Shown here: positions 25,996 through 35,657 of the stretch, in pieces
How the letters are laid out: the number at the start of each line of letters is the position of its first letter
How positions within the stretch are numbered: position 1 is the stretch's first letter
Assembly: GCA_002410065.1 (NCBI GenBank)
Contig: DHQB01000020.1
Coordinates: 234,185-298,184, forward strand
Length of the DNA stretch: 64,000 nucleotides
DNA from: Bacteroidales bacterium UBA5349
Lineage (GTDB): Bacteria; Bacteroidota; Bacteroidia; Bacteroidales; Tenuifilaceae
Direction of reading: 5' to 3'
Made by a program: the position numbers and the translations under genes
Notes under the pieces: model-generated
What the model saw: the letters and a program-made list of their open reading frames with translations, nothing else
Told to the model about the DNA's origin: nothing
Database searches by the model: none

Positions 25996-27513
25996 ATGAA
26001 ACATATTAAGACAGCACTCATCTCTGTTTACCATAAGGATGGTTTAAACGAAATCGTTCAACTATTAAGCAGGTTTAACGTTAAACTATTTTCAACGGGC
26101 GGCACACTTCAATTTATTGAAGATTGTGGAGTTAAAGTCGAACCAGTTGAAACCCTAACAGGTTACCCTTCAATTCTTGGTGGACGAGTTAAAACCCTTC
26201 ACCCAAAAATTTTTGGAGGGCTGCTTGCACGCAGAGAAAATGAGGTTGACATTTCACAGCTTAAGGAGTACAAAATTCCTGAAATCGATATGGTTATTGT
26301 AGATCTTTATCCATTTGAGCAAACTGTTGCCATGGGGGCATCAGAGCAGGACATTATCGAAAAAATTGATATCGGAGGAATTTCCCTCATAAGAGCTGCG
26401 GCCAAAAACTTTAAGGATGTGCTGGTGGTTTCGTCACGAAATCAGTATAAACAGTTAGCTCAAATCCTTAACGACAAACACGGTAGCACCACCATCGAAG
26501 AGAGAAAACATTTTGCCCTTGAGGCTTTCAACGTTTCAAGTCATTACGATAGTGCTATTTTCAATTACTTTCATCAGGATGCTGAGCCCATTGCTTTTAA
26601 GAAAAGCATAGAAGGAGTAAAACCCCTTAGGTATGGTGAAAATCCTCATCAATCTGGAACCTTTTACGGGAATTTATCCGAAACCTTTGTTCAACTGCAC
26701 GGTAAGGAAATATCATACAATAACCTGCTCGACATAGATGCGGCCATCAATTTAATTGCCGAATTTAGCGAGTCCACAGTTGCAATTCTGAAGCACAACA
26801 ATGCTTGCGGATTAGCCACCAGAAAAAATCTGCTACAAGCATGGATTGATGCCCTGTCAGGCGATCCTGTCTCTGCTTTTGGAGGAGTTATAATTACAAA
26901 TAGACCCATTGATGAAAGTATTGCAAAAGAGATGGATAAACTCTTTTTTGAGGTACTAATTGCACCTGATTATGAAGAAAGTGCATTACAAGTTCTAAAA
27001 TCAAAAAAGAATAGAATATTACTGCATCTCACCAAAGGGTCTCTTCAGCCTAAGCAGTTCAGAAGCACCTTAAATGGGGTTTTGGTTCAGGATAGGGACA
27101 CCAAGAGTGAAACCAGCAAAGATTTGAAAGTTGTAACGCAACAGAAACCCAAGGAACAGGAGATCATTGATTTACTGTTTGCCAATATCATTGTTAAGCA
27201 TTCTAAGTCGAACGCCATTGTATTGGCTAAAAACGGGCAACTTATTGCCAGTGGAGTTGGTCAAACCTCAAGAATTGATGCGCTTAAGCACGCCATTGAA
27301 AAGGCCAAAAATTTTAAGTTTGATTTAAATGGCGCTGTTATGGCATCTGATGCATTCTTCCCCTTTGCAGATTCTGTTGAAATTGCGTACAAAGCAGGAA
27401 TTACAGCAGTGATACAGCCTGGGGGATCAGTTCGCGATCAGGAAACTATTGACTATTGCAACAGCAATAATATTGCAATGGTTTTTACAGGGATAAGACA
27501 TTTTAAACATTAA
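25996..27513 (+). CDS. purH: Bifunctional AICAR transformylase/IMP cyclohydrolase
   Basis: A 505-residue enzyme catalysing the last two steps of IMP synthesis. The N-terminal MGS-like cyclohydrolase domain (about 1-190) shows ALISVYHKDGL, FSTGGTLQFIED, GGRVKTLHPKI and IDIGGISLIRAAAKN. The transformylase domain shows LRYGENPHQ, LKHNNACGLA with the catalytic K-H pair, and a C-terminal SDAFFPFADSVEIA. The ATG at 25996 gives the usual N-terminus; the in-frame ATG at 25960 would add 12 basic residues. It lies 26 bases before mreB, so the two may share transcripts. Confidence 0.95.
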   Translation: MKHIKTALISVYHKDGLNEIVQLLSRFNVKLFSTGGTLQFIEDCGVKVEPVETLTGYPSILGGRVKTLHPKIFGGLLARRENEVDISQLKEYKIPEIDMVIVDLYPFEQTVAMGASEQDIIEKIDIGGISLIRAAAKNFKDVLVVSSRNQYKQLAQILNDKHGSTTIEERKHFALEAFNVSSHYDSAIFNYFHQDAEPIAFKKSIEGVKPLRYGENPHQSGTFYGNLSETFVQLHGKEISYNNLLDIDAAINLIAEFSESTVAILKHNNACGLATRKNLLQAWIDALSGDPVSAFGGVIITNRPIDESIAKEMDKLFFEVLIAPDYEESALQVLKSKKNRILLHLTKGSLQPKQFRSTLNGVLVQDRDTKSETSKDLKVVTQQKPKEQEIIDLLFANIIVKHSKSNAIVLAKNGQLIASGVGQTSRIDALKHAIEKAKNFKFDLNGAVMASDAFFPFADSVEIAYKAGITAVIQPGGSVRDQETIDYCNSNNIAMVFTGIRHFKH

Positions 27514-27539
27514 CATAAATAACTTTACACATTACATAA

Positions 27540-28562
27540 ATGGGACTATTTTCATTCTTCACACAGGAACTAGCAATCGACCTTGGTACAGCCAATACAA
27601 TTATTATTTATAATGACAAAATTGTAGTTGATGAGCCCTCAATTGTTGCCATCGATCATACAACCGGCAAGGTTATAGCTATTGGCGAAAAGGCTCGCCA
27701 AATGCACGGTAAAACGCACGAGAACATCAAAACCATCAGACCTCTACGTGATGGTGTAATTGCAGACTTTAATGCAGCCGAGCAGATGATAAGGGGTCTA
27801 ATAAAGATGATGAACACTAAGAGTCGTCTTTTTACTCCTTCGCTCAAAATGGTAGTATGCATACCCAGCGGAAGTACTGAGGTTGAAATTCGTGCTGTGC
27901 GCGACTCGGCAGAGCATGCAGGTGGCCGTGATGTATATATGATTTACGAGCCCATGGCAGCTGCACTGGGCATTGGTCTTGATGTAGAAGCACCAAACGG
28001 TTGTATGGTTGTTGATATAGGAGGTGGAACTTCAGAAATTGCGGTTATTGCGCTTGGTGGAATTGTTTGCAACAGATCTGTTCGTATTGCTGGAGATGCT
28101 TTTACATCCGATATTCAAGCCTACATGAGACATCAGCATAATATCAAAATTGGGGATAGAACAGCAGAGGACATTAAAATTGCAGTTGGCTCCGCACTTC
28201 CCGATCTCGAGAACCAACCAACAGACTATATTGCCAGAGGGCCAAACCTGATGACTGCCCTGCCAATTGAGATTCCAATTTCGTACCAAGAAATTGCACA
28301 CTGTCTTGACAAATCAATTTCGAAGGTAGAAACGGCCATACTAAGCGTACTTGAACAAACACCTCCCGAACTTTATGCCGACATAGTTCAATCGGGTATT
28401 TACCTTGCAGGGGGTGGTGCCCTACTTAGGGGGTTAGATAAAAGGCTAACCGATAAAATAAACATCCCCTTCCATGTTGCTGAAGATTCGCTGCATGCAG
28501 TTGCAAGGGGTACTGGTATAGCGCTTAAAAATGTGGATAGATTCCAATTCCTAATGAGGTAG
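27540..28562 (+). CDS. mreB: Rod shape-determining protein MreB
   Basis: A 340-residue actin-like ATPase that forms membrane-bound filaments guiding lateral peptidoglycan synthesis. Phosphate-1 motif is AIDLGTANTII, phosphate-2 is CMVVDIGGGTSEIAVI, the adenosine motif is GIYLAGGGALLRGL. The short N-terminus (FSFFTQE) is the amphipathic membrane segment. It heads the mre cluster. Confidence 0.97.
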   Translation: MGLFSFFTQELAIDLGTANTIIIYNDKIVVDEPSIVAIDHTTGKVIAIGEKARQMHGKTHENIKTIRPLRDGVIADFNAAEQMIRGLIKMMNTKSRLFTPSLKMVVCIPSGSTEVEIRAVRDSAEHAGGRDVYMIYEPMAAALGIGLDVEAPNGCMVVDIGGGTSEIAVIALGGIVCNRSVRIAGDAFTSDIQAYMRHQHNIKIGDRTAEDIKIAVGSALPDLENQPTDYIARGPNLMTALPIEIPISYQEIAHCLDKSISKVETAILSVLEQTPPELYADIVQSGIYLAGGGALLRGLDKRLTDKINIPFHVAEDSLHAVARGTGIALKNVDRFQFLMR

Positions 28563-28624
28563 CCATATCATTAATTGGGGTTGCCATTTTTTTGATACAA
28601 CAAAACTGAACGTTTAAAAGCAAA

Positions 28625-29452
28625 ATGAATAGCCTACTTCGCTTTATTGTTAAATACCAGTTTTTATTACTGTTCTTAGCTCTTGAAATTTTTTCACTTT
28701 GGTTGCTAAGTAATCATACTTATTATCAAAAATCTAAGATTGAAAACGTTGCACGCTCGGTATCGGGCTATGCAAACTCAAAAATCAATAGTGCCCAAAG
28801 CTACTTTAACCTTTCTGAAACGAATAGAGTACTTTCGCAAGAGAACCTTGAGCTAAGAAAGCAAGTTGCTACTTTATCCGCAAAAACAGAAGCCCTATAC
28901 GAGATGATGGGGGATACAATTACTGACTCGCTTTATCTTTTTAAACCTGCAAAGGTTGTAAACAACTCCGTAAACAAGCAGTACAACTACCTTACCCTAA
29001 ATAAAGGTAGCAATCATGGCGTAGAAACGGAAATGGGAGTTGTAACAAGCAGTGGCATAGTTGGAATTGTTATAGGGGTATCGCCAAACTACTCCACTGT
29101 TATATCGCTGTTAAATATAGATTTAAAAATATCTGCAAAGCTGAAAAAGAGCAACCACTTTGGCTCCCTATTCTGGGATGGTAATAGCTACCAACACGTT
29201 ACCCTTAGTGACATTTCCCAACATGTTCCAATTAGTATTGGCGATACCATTGTAACAAGTGAGTTCTCATCCATATTTCCAGAGAATATTCCTGTTGGGG
29301 TAATTAGCTCATTTAGTAGCAAAGGCTCAAACTTTCATACCATAAAGGTGAAGTTATTTAAAGATTTTAAGCAGCTTTACAACGTTTGGATTGTAACCAA
29401 CAAACAGAAGCAAGAAAGAGAACGTTTAGAAACCCTAAAAGACGCAGGCTAA
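28625..29452 (+). CDS. mreC: Rod shape-determining protein MreC
   Basis: A 275-residue periplasmic protein anchored by one helix (about 8-28), with a coiled coil (about 55-95: ETNRVLSQENLELRKQVATL) and the two beta-barrel-like halves of MreC (VNKQYNYLTLNKGSNHGV, GVVTSSGIVGIV, then DTIVTSEFSSIFPENIPVG). It links MreB filaments to the penicillin-binding protein. Gap to mreD is zero: the mreC stop is followed directly by the mreD ATG. Confidence 0.93.
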   Translation: MNSLLRFIVKYQFLLLFLALEIFSLWLLSNHTYYQKSKIENVARSVSGYANSKINSAQSYFNLSETNRVLSQENLELRKQVATLSAKTEALYEMMGDTITDSLYLFKPAKVVNNSVNKQYNYLTLNKGSNHGVETEMGVVTSSGIVGIVIGVSPNYSTVISLLNIDLKISAKLKKSNHFGSLFWDGNSYQHVTLSDISQHVPISIGDTIVTSEFSSIFPENIPVGVISSFSSKGSNFHTIKVKLFKDFKQLYNVWIVTNKQKQERERLETLKDAG

Positions 29453-29959
29453 ATGGGAAAGAGTATTATTAGATATGCTATCTGGTTTGTTATCCTAATT
29501 CTGCTTCAGCTTGTTGTTTTCAACAATCTGCAGCTGAGTGGCTATATCAATCCATACATCTATGTAATGTTCATTCTGATTTTACCCTACGAAATATCAG
29601 GGTGGTTACTTCTAATTATTGGTTTTTTAACGGGGCTTACAGTCGATACATTTATGAATACATTTGGAATGCACTCATCGGCTACCCTACTGATGGCTTT
29701 TTTACGCCCCTACGTTCTATCCCTCTTTACTGACCGCGAAGATATAAACCAAAAAGGGAGTCCATCAATGAGGATAAATGGGTTTGTATGGTTCTTAAAA
29801 TATAGCATTGCACTTATTTTTATGCACCACTTAAGCTTGTTTTTCATTGAGTCATTTACATTTACAAATTTTTTTCACACGCTATGGCGAGTAATTCTTA
29901 GCACCTTAATTACAACCATATTTATCCTCATTGGTCAGCTTTTAACCGTAAAGAAATAG
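29453..29959 (+). CDS. mreD: Rod shape-determining protein MreD
   Basis: A 168-residue inner-membrane protein with about five hydrophobic segments. Sequence conservation in MreD is low; the call rests on size, topology, the phrase NPYIYVMFILILPYEISGWLLL, and its position between mreC and mrdA. It is part of the elongasome. Confidence 0.9.
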   Translation: MGKSIIRYAIWFVILILLQLVVFNNLQLSGYINPYIYVMFILILPYEISGWLLLIIGFLTGLTVDTFMNTFGMHSSATLLMAFLRPYVLSLFTDREDINQKGSPSMRINGFVWFLKYSIALIFMHHLSLFFIESFTFTNFFHTLWRVILSTLITTIFILIGQLLTVKK

Positions 29960-29966
29960 CAATACT

Positions 29967-31808
29967 TTGCAACTCACAGGGAACAATAGAAAATATATTA
30001 TTTCAGGGATAATAGTTATTATATTCCTTGTCATAACCTTACGCCTTTTTTTTCTTCAGGTTGTTGATCGATCATACAGACTTTCGGCAAGTAACAACGT
30101 ACTTCGCTACATTACCCAATACCCTGCTCGGGGTTTGGTTTACGACAGAAACGGCGAATTGCTGGTTTATAACCAGGCTGCATACGACCTTATGGTAATC
30201 CCTAAACAAATTAAACCTTTCGATACTATTGAGTTTTGCAATGTTCTGGAAATCAATAAAGAATTTGTTGACAATAGGCTAAAAGAGGCAAAAGCCCACT
30301 CATCATTCCGTCCTTCAATCTTCTTAAAACAGGTTTCGGCCGAAACGTACGCCAAATTACAAGAAAAACTCTTCAAATTCCCTGGCTTTTACGTTCAACC
30401 CCGCACACTCAGGGCTTATCCCAACAGCATAGGAGCGCATTTTTTAGGTTACGTTGGCGAGGTAGATGATCGTAAAATACGCGAAGATGCATACTACAGA
30501 ATGGGTGACTACATTGGTATCAGCGGACTTGAGCGAACCTACGAAGAAGAGCTGCGCGGTAAAAAAGGCGTTAGCGTTTACCTAGTGGATGTTCACAATA
30601 GGATTAAGGGATCGTATGCTGAGGGTAGATATGACACACTAGCAGTACTAGGGAAAGACCTTACAACAAGTATCGACATTGAACTGCAAAAGTTTGGCGA
30701 AATGCTAATGCAGAATAAACTTGGTGGAGTAGTTGCAATTGAACCTAGCACTGGCGAAATACTTGCCATGATATCAGGCCCAAACTATGATCCAAATCTT
30801 CTGGTAGGTCGCCCTCGCACATTAAACTTCAGAAATTTGGATGCCGACACACTGAAGCCACTATTCAACAGACCGCTAATGGCCATGTATCCACCTGGTT
30901 CGACCTTTAAAATTGTAAATGCATTGATTGGTCTTGAGGAAAAGACAGTGTTTCCGCAAACACAATATTACTGCGATGGGGGATACAGAATTGGCCGGGG
31001 CGTTGGCTGTCATAACCATCCATCGCCAACCGATTTAATAAAATCCATACAGGTATCGTGTAACACTTACTACTGCAATGTTTTTCGAAATATCATTGAT
31101 AAACCTTCCCTTGGTGGAGTAGAGCAAGGATTTACGGTGTGGAAAAACCATGTTGAATCCTTTGGCTTTGGAAAAAAACTTAATATAGATCAACCCAACG
31201 AACTTGCAGGCATTGTTCCTAGCATCGAATTTTACAACAGGTATTTTAGGAAAGGTGGCTGGAGTTCACTCACAATCCTATCACTCTCCATTGGGCAGGG
31301 TGAACTTGGTACCACACCGCTACAAATGGCTAATATGACAGCTGCCATTGCCAATAGAGGGTGGTTTTACACACCACACTTTGTAAAAGAGATTGATGGG
31401 AAAGAAAATATTGAACCCCGATTTAAGATTAAAAACTATACAACCATTGATTCCCTCTGGTATAACTATATTGTTGAGGGTATGTACCTTGCTGTAAATG
31501 GTGAACCAGGGAGCGGAAGTACTGCTCGCATTGCAGCAATTCCGAATATTGAGGTGTGTGGTAAAACGGGAACCTCGCAGAATCCACATGGCAAAGACCA
31601 TTCAGTTTTTGTTGCCTTTGCTCCCAAAGACAACCCAAAAATTGCAGTTGCAGCATATATTGAGAATGCTGGTTGGGGTGCATCGTGGGCTGCTCCTATT
31701 GCTAGCCTTATGATTGAAAAATACTTAACTGGAGAGATTAAACGAAAATGGCTAGAACAACGAATGCTAGAAACTACTCTATTAGACAAAAGTGATAAGA
31801 AGCAATAA
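29967..31808 (+). CDS. mrdA: Penicillin-binding protein 2 (elongasome transpeptidase)
   Basis: A 613-residue class B penicillin-binding protein that cross-links peptidoglycan during elongation. One N-terminal helix (about 10-30) is followed by the dimerisation domain (ITQYPARGLVYDRNGELLVYN) and the transpeptidase domain with SxxK PPGSTFKIVN, SxN SCNTYY and KTGTSQNPHG. The start is a TTG at 29967: the frame is closed by a TAA at 29949 and no ATG lies near. The end overlaps rodA by 17 bases. Confidence 0.95.
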   Translation: MQLTGNNRKYIISGIIVIIFLVITLRLFFLQVVDRSYRLSASNNVLRYITQYPARGLVYDRNGELLVYNQAAYDLMVIPKQIKPFDTIEFCNVLEINKEFVDNRLKEAKAHSSFRPSIFLKQVSAETYAKLQEKLFKFPGFYVQPRTLRAYPNSIGAHFLGYVGEVDDRKIREDAYYRMGDYIGISGLERTYEEELRGKKGVSVYLVDVHNRIKGSYAEGRYDTLAVLGKDLTTSIDIELQKFGEMLMQNKLGGVVAIEPSTGEILAMISGPNYDPNLLVGRPRTLNFRNLDADTLKPLFNRPLMAMYPPGSTFKIVNALIGLEEKTVFPQTQYYCDGGYRIGRGVGCHNHPSPTDLIKSIQVSCNTYYCNVFRNIIDKPSLGGVEQGFTVWKNHVESFGFGKKLNIDQPNELAGIVPSIEFYNRYFRKGGWSSLTILSLSIGQGELGTTPLQMANMTAAIANRGWFYTPHFVKEIDGKENIEPRFKIKNYTTIDSLWYNYIVEGMYLAVNGEPGSGSTARIAAIPNIEVCGKTGTSQNPHGKDHSVFVAFAPKDNPKIAVAAYIENAGWGASWAAPIASLMIEKYLTGEIKRKWLEQRMLETTLLDKSDKKQ

Positions 31809-33207
31809 CATAGCACGTTGGCTCGACTGGCCAACAGTAATTATTTTTCTGACCCTTGTATTTATGGGTTGGTTAAACATTTACGCAGCTGTATTCTCTG
31901 AGGAGCACTCAAGCATCTTTGATACTTCTCAACGTTACGGAATGCAGCTAATATGGATTGCTGCAACTTTGGTTATTGCCGTTGTTATTCTTGCCATCGA
32001 CTCGAGGTTTTTTGTTGTATTTGCAAATTTCTTCTACTTTATTCTTATTGGAATACTACTCTTTGTTATTTTCTTTGGTGTAGAGGTTAACGCATCAAAA
32101 TCGTGGATTGAACTGGGCGGGCAAAGAATTCAGCCAGCCGAGTTTGCCAAGTTTGCTACAAGCCTAGCCTTGGCAAAATACATGAGTTCGTATGGGTATA
32201 AGCTTGACTCAATAAAGTCATACATTAACACTTCTCTTATCGTTATAATCCCCATTGTACTAATTCTCCTACAAAATGATGCAGGAAGCGCAATGGTATT
32301 TACTGCTTTTGTTTGGGTTTTTTATCGCGAAGGAATGCCCCACTGGGTTATGGCATTTATTGGTTTTATGATATTGCTTTTCATACTTGTTCTTATTTTC
32401 AACAAGTTTATAATACTGTTAGGCCTTATACTACTAACTATTGTTCTTTTTGCTCTAATTAGTAGGGACCACAAAAATGCAATTCGTTTTTCAATAGGCC
32501 TTTTTGGGCTTACTGGAATTCTATATGGAGTATCAGAATTCTTCGATCTTGGTCTATCTCCATACTCCATTATCCTGATACCCATAGCCATTTCAATCCC
32601 CATTGTAATCATTTATACCTATCTGCAAAAAGCAAAGCATGTTTTAGCCCTGCTACTCTTTCTTGCCATTACATCTGCTTTTAGCTTTAGTGTAAACTAT
32701 ATTTTCAACAATGTACTTGACGTTCACCACAGGGATAGAATAAATGATTTACTTGGAATTGAAAGCGATCCACTTGGATGGGGATATAATGTAAACCAAT
32801 CTAAAATTGCCATAGGGTCGGGTGGATTTATGGGCAAAGGTTTCCTTAAGGGCACACAAACTAAGTTTAACTTTGTTCCTGAGCAAAGTACTGACTTTAT
32901 TTTCTGTACTGTTGGGGAAGAATGGGGATTTTTAGGCTCGCTTGTGGTCATTGGACTTTTTGTTGCCCTGCTTCTAAGGTTAATAACTCTTGCCGAGAGG
33001 CAAAAAGAAGCTTTCGCTAGGATATACGGATACGGGGTAGTGTCGATTCTCTTCTTTCATATAGCCATTAATCTTTCCATGACAATAGGTCTTTTCCCTG
33101 TTGTAGGGATTCCTTTACCTTTCTTCAGCTACGGAGGCTCATCGCTATGGTCATTCACTATCCTCCTCTTTATTTTCCTTAAGCTCGATAGCTCCCGGCT
33201 TGATTAA
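31792..33207 (+). CDS. rodA: Rod shape-determining protein RodA
   Basis: A 471-residue SEDS glycosyltransferase that polymerises lipid II with MrdA. About ten membrane helices are visible. Family signatures are ELGGQRIQPAEFAKFATSLALA, the catalytic-loop region NQSKIAIGSGGFMGKGFLKGTQTKFNFVPEQSTDFIF, and the C-terminal GIPLPFFSYGGSSLW. The start is a GTG at 31792 inside mrdA, matching the usual short N-terminus. An extra hydrophobic block (about 195-290) makes it longer than enterobacterial RodA, as is usual in this phylum. Its last 57 bases overlap the end of acpH on the other strand. Confidence 0.94.
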   Translation: MIRSNNIARWLDWPTVIIFLTLVFMGWLNIYAAVFSEEHSSIFDTSQRYGMQLIWIAATLVIAVVILAIDSRFFVVFANFFYFILIGILLFVIFFGVEVNASKSWIELGGQRIQPAEFAKFATSLALAKYMSSYGYKLDSIKSYINTSLIVIIPIVLILLQNDAGSAMVFTAFVWVFYREGMPHWVMAFIGFMILLFILVLIFNKFIILLGLILLTIVLFALISRDHKNAIRFSIGLFGLTGILYGVSEFFDLGLSPYSIILIPIAISIPIVIIYTYLQKAKHVLALLLFLAITSAFSFSVNYIFNNVLDVHHRDRINDLLGIESDPLGWGYNVNQSKIAIGSGGFMGKGFLKGTQTKFNFVPEQSTDFIFCTVGEEWGFLGSLVVIGLFVALLLRLITLAERQKEAFARIYGYGVVSILFFHIAINLSMTIGLFPVVGIPLPFFSYGGSSLWSFTILLFIFLKLDSSRLD

Positions 33208-33810
33208 GCCCCCATCCCACCCCGAAGGAACAATATTGTACTCCTCTTTAATGTAATCAATAATATCAGGGAAAAAGATTAGGAACTGATCCCTAATAAA
33301 GGAGTAGTTATACAGCAAGGTTTCAATTGCAAATTCAGTTCTGTCGGGCAACGAGGTCACCCTGCTCATTATCTGGAGGGTTTGTTCCATCCCTTCAATT
33401 TTGTGGTAGCTATAAAGCCTATTAGTTTGTATTAGTAGAGGCAAAACAACACGAACTTTACTAGGCAACTCTCTATAGCGTAAAATCATTTGGTAGTAAA
33501 ATTTTCGCGTAAAACCCTTTAACGGGAATGGGGAAAATGTTGCCCAATACCTAGCCAAAAAGTGGTCGAAAAACACATCTACAACCACGCCCGCATACTT
33601 TCTGTAGCCTTCTCTAAAAAGTTGACGAACCTCAAATGTTGCAGGATGATTATCAGTATAAAAATCTATGGCTCTATGGATAAATATACCTTTTTGCACT
33701 CCGTCTTGATAGCGCTCCAATGAACGCCCCTTGACATAATCGCCAATAAAATTACCCATCCTTATATCTACATTATCGCCCGACAGATATAGGTGTGCAA
33801 GAAAGTTCAT
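33151..33810 (-). CDS. acpH: Acyl carrier protein phosphodiesterase (DUF479)
   Basis: A 219-residue protein of the AcpH family, which removes 4'-phosphopantetheine from acyl carrier protein. Diagnostic stretches are NFLAHLYLSG, MGNFIGDYVKG, GIFIHRAIDFYTDNHP and VVVDVFFDHFLARYW, the last with metal-binding D/H residues of an HD-like fold. Length is a little above the usual 195, because the C-terminal tail (GLIKPGAIELKENKEEDSE) runs antisense through the last 57 bases of rodA. Confidence 0.88.
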   Translation of the reverse strand: MNFLAHLYLSGDNVDIRMGNFIGDYVKGRSLERYQDGVQKGIFIHRAIDFYTDNHPATFEVRQLFREGYRKYAGVVVDVFFDHFLARYWATFSPFPLKGFTRKFYYQMILRYRELPSKVRVVLPLLIQTNRLYSYHKIEGMEQTLQIMSRVTSLPDRTEFAIETLLYNYSFIRDQFLIFFPDIIDYIKEEYNIVPSGWDGGLIKPGAIELKENKEEDSE

Positions 33811-33970
33811 GGTGTTTTTGGCAAGTTAATGAAAAAAGTATAAGCTGATAAGCTTAATATCTAACTAATAAACAAATATCGAGCCAACAAACTCAAACGA
33901 CAATTAATAAAGTATTAACAATCTTACAATTACACTAAATAGACTTTACTAAAAGTTTATTGAAAATATT

Positions 33971-34000
33971 TTGCTAGAATAAAAAAAGCGTGTACATTTG
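33971..34000 (+). promoter_or_regulatory. Consensus promoter of tRNA-Leu
   Basis: TTG at 33971-33973 and TACATTTG at 33993-34000 with a 19-base spacer. The mature tRNA begins 11 bases after the -7 box. Confidence 0.85.
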
Positions 34001-34010
34001 CACACTGATT

Positions 34011-34092
34011 GCGGATATGGCGTAATTGGTAGCCGCGCTAGACTTAGGATCTAGTGTCGAAAGACGTGGGGGTTCGAGTCCCTTTATCCGCA
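34011..34092 (+). tRNA. tRNA-Leu (anticodon TAG)
   Basis: An 82-base gene with the acceptor stem GCGGATA/TATCCGC, discriminator A, a long variable arm typical of leucine tRNA (TGTCGAAAGACG), the T loop GGTTCGAGTCC and anticodon loop CTTAGGA giving TAG. CCA is not encoded. Confidence 0.95.
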
Positions 34093-34094
34093 CA

Positions 34095-34118
34095 AACCCA
34101 GCCAAGGCTGGGTTTTTT
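34095..34118 (+). terminator. Terminator of tRNA-Leu
   Basis: AACCCAGCC (34095-34103) pairs with GGCTGGGTT (34106-34114), followed by a T run. It starts two bases after the tRNA. Confidence 0.9.
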
Positions 34119-34382
34119 GTTTGTATAAAAACTCAAACAAACCCATTTTCCCCATAGAATTCTCGTAATTTTTATTGCCTCAATTGCCTCACCAATTTTA
34201 ATGTTTCTAACCCCTCCTGAAAACCCTTCATTCTATTGTGCAAAACAGATATGCAACTTGTTTTTATTAGCTAGTTTTGTACCATGGCATAAGGAAGTAT
34301 TCATAAATCGGGTCGCACAAATTGAAACTATATTTCAGTTTGGTTGTTTCTTTATCCTGATTTTAAACCAAAATCTTTTACA

Positions 34383-35228
34383 ATGAAAGTATCCTCATTT
34401 AACATACAAACCTTTTTAATTGATGGCGGAGCCATGTATGGCGTAGTGCCCAAGGTGTTATGGAATAAGCAATATCCGGCCGATGAAAACAACTTAATCC
34501 CTTTGGATTTACGCTCACTAGTAATTGAAACCGAGAACAGAGTTGTTCTAATCGACACGGGATTTGGAACAAAGCAAAGCGATAAATTCTTTAGCCATTT
34601 CCATCTTTTTGGTGGAGAAGGATTAATTGAAGGATTGGCCAAATTAGGGTATAAACCCGCAGATATTACCGATGTTATTCACACCCATCTTCATTACGAT
34701 CATTGTGGTGGCGGAATAGGTGTAGATGAAAATGGTGGCTACTTCCCTGTTTTCCCAAATGCAAAATACCATATAAGTCAATCACAATGGGATTCAGCTT
34801 TAAATCCTAATGTAAGAGAGGCCGATTCGTTTCTAAAAGAAAATATACTCCCGATTAAAGAACTTGGTCTGCTTAACCCAATTAAAAAGGAAGGCCCATT
34901 AATGCCTGGCATTGAACTGCGTTTTTTTAATGGCCATACCAAGGGGCAAATGATACCAATAATTGATTTGCATAATGGCAAAAAAGCGGTTTATGCAGCA
35001 GATCTTTTCCCGTCAACCGCTCACGTACATTTAGCATGGAATGCAAGCTATGATGTTGAACCGCTAGTTTCTATGGAAGAAAAGGAGATTTTTTTAAATG
35101 AGGCAATTAACAAAAATTACTTCCTTTTTTACCAACACGATCACTTTACCGAGTGTAGTACATTAATCAAAACCCCAAGGGGCATTAGAGCTGGCGAAAA
35201 GTTAACTTTAAGTGAGATCCTAAAATGA
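34383..35228 (+). CDS. MBL-fold metallo-hydrolase
   Basis: A 281-residue metallo-beta-lactamase-fold hydrolase. The first metal motif is HTHLHYDHCGG (H-x-H-x-D-H), with later ligands in FNGHTKGQ and AADLFPSTAHV and a final histidine in FYQHDHFTE. VVLIDTGFGTKQSDKF is the family's second strand. The type resembles lactonase-like or uncharacterised Bacteroidota members; the substrate is not evident. The ATG at 34383 starts directly with the fold. The end overlaps the convergent DUF2752-like gene by nine bases. Confidence 0.85.
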   Translation: MKVSSFNIQTFLIDGGAMYGVVPKVLWNKQYPADENNLIPLDLRSLVIETENRVVLIDTGFGTKQSDKFFSHFHLFGGEGLIEGLAKLGYKPADITDVIHTHLHYDHCGGGIGVDENGGYFPVFPNAKYHISQSQWDSALNPNVREADSFLKENILPIKELGLLNPIKKEGPLMPGIELRFFNGHTKGQMIPIIDLHNGKKAVYAADLFPSTAHVHLAWNASYDVEPLVSMEEKEIFLNEAINKNYFLFYQHDHFTECSTLIKTPRGIRAGEKLTLSEILK

Positions 35229-35651
35229 GTTGAAGAATAGTTTAAGGGTAAATAGTATGAATGGGGCAAAGCACCAAAGAAAAAACAAAAGCGATACAAC
35301 AACATCAACCAAAATAGTGGTAAGCAAATGTTTTGCTTTTAACCTTATTACTAGCAAAAAAAACAGCCTGAGTATCAGTTGCAAAGCAAAGAACGAAAAT
35401 ATTTGCAAAACATAAGGGTTGTAACGATGTGCTTCGGCATAATTCCCCTTAACCATTTCTGAAAAGGCTGCCGAAAGACCTTTGCTTGGTGAATTGATCC
35501 CACTAATATCAGTAAAAAAAGATGGTATTGGATGTTGATTGGGGCTAAAGGAGAGAGAATAGACAAAAACCCCTATAAAAACAGCCAATAATAGCAGGTT
35601 AATCGTTCTATAGGCGAAAAGCCTTTGCTCCACTCCCGTTCTATTTCTCAA
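35220..35651 (-). CDS. DUF2752-like membrane protein lacking the usual cysteines
   Basis: A 143-residue membrane protein with helices near 17-33, 80-105 and 110-138. The middle (TDISGINSPSKGLSAAFSEMVKG, then AEAHRYNP) lines up with DUF2752, whose usual core is CPxCGxTR followed by G-x(n)-A-x(n)-NP. Here both cysteines are replaced (NSPSKGLS). It is the third gene of a unit with 36165-36611 and 35658-36140 (gap six bases). Function unknown. Confidence 0.65.
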   Translation of the reverse strand: MRNRTGVEQRLFAYRTINLLLLAVFIGVFVYSLSFSPNQHPIPSFFTDISGINSPSKGLSAAFSEMVKGNYAEAHRYNPYVLQIFSFFALQLILRLFFLLVIRLKAKHLLTTILVDVVVSLLFFLWCFAPFILFTLKLFFNSF

Positions 35652-35657
35652 ACTCGC

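Noticed and set aside
34201..34386. 61-codon plus-strand open frame between tRNA-Leu and the MBL gene
   Set aside because: Composition is not protein-like, and it overlaps the likely leader and start of the MBL gene; TAGTTTTG at 34272 is better read as a promoter element.
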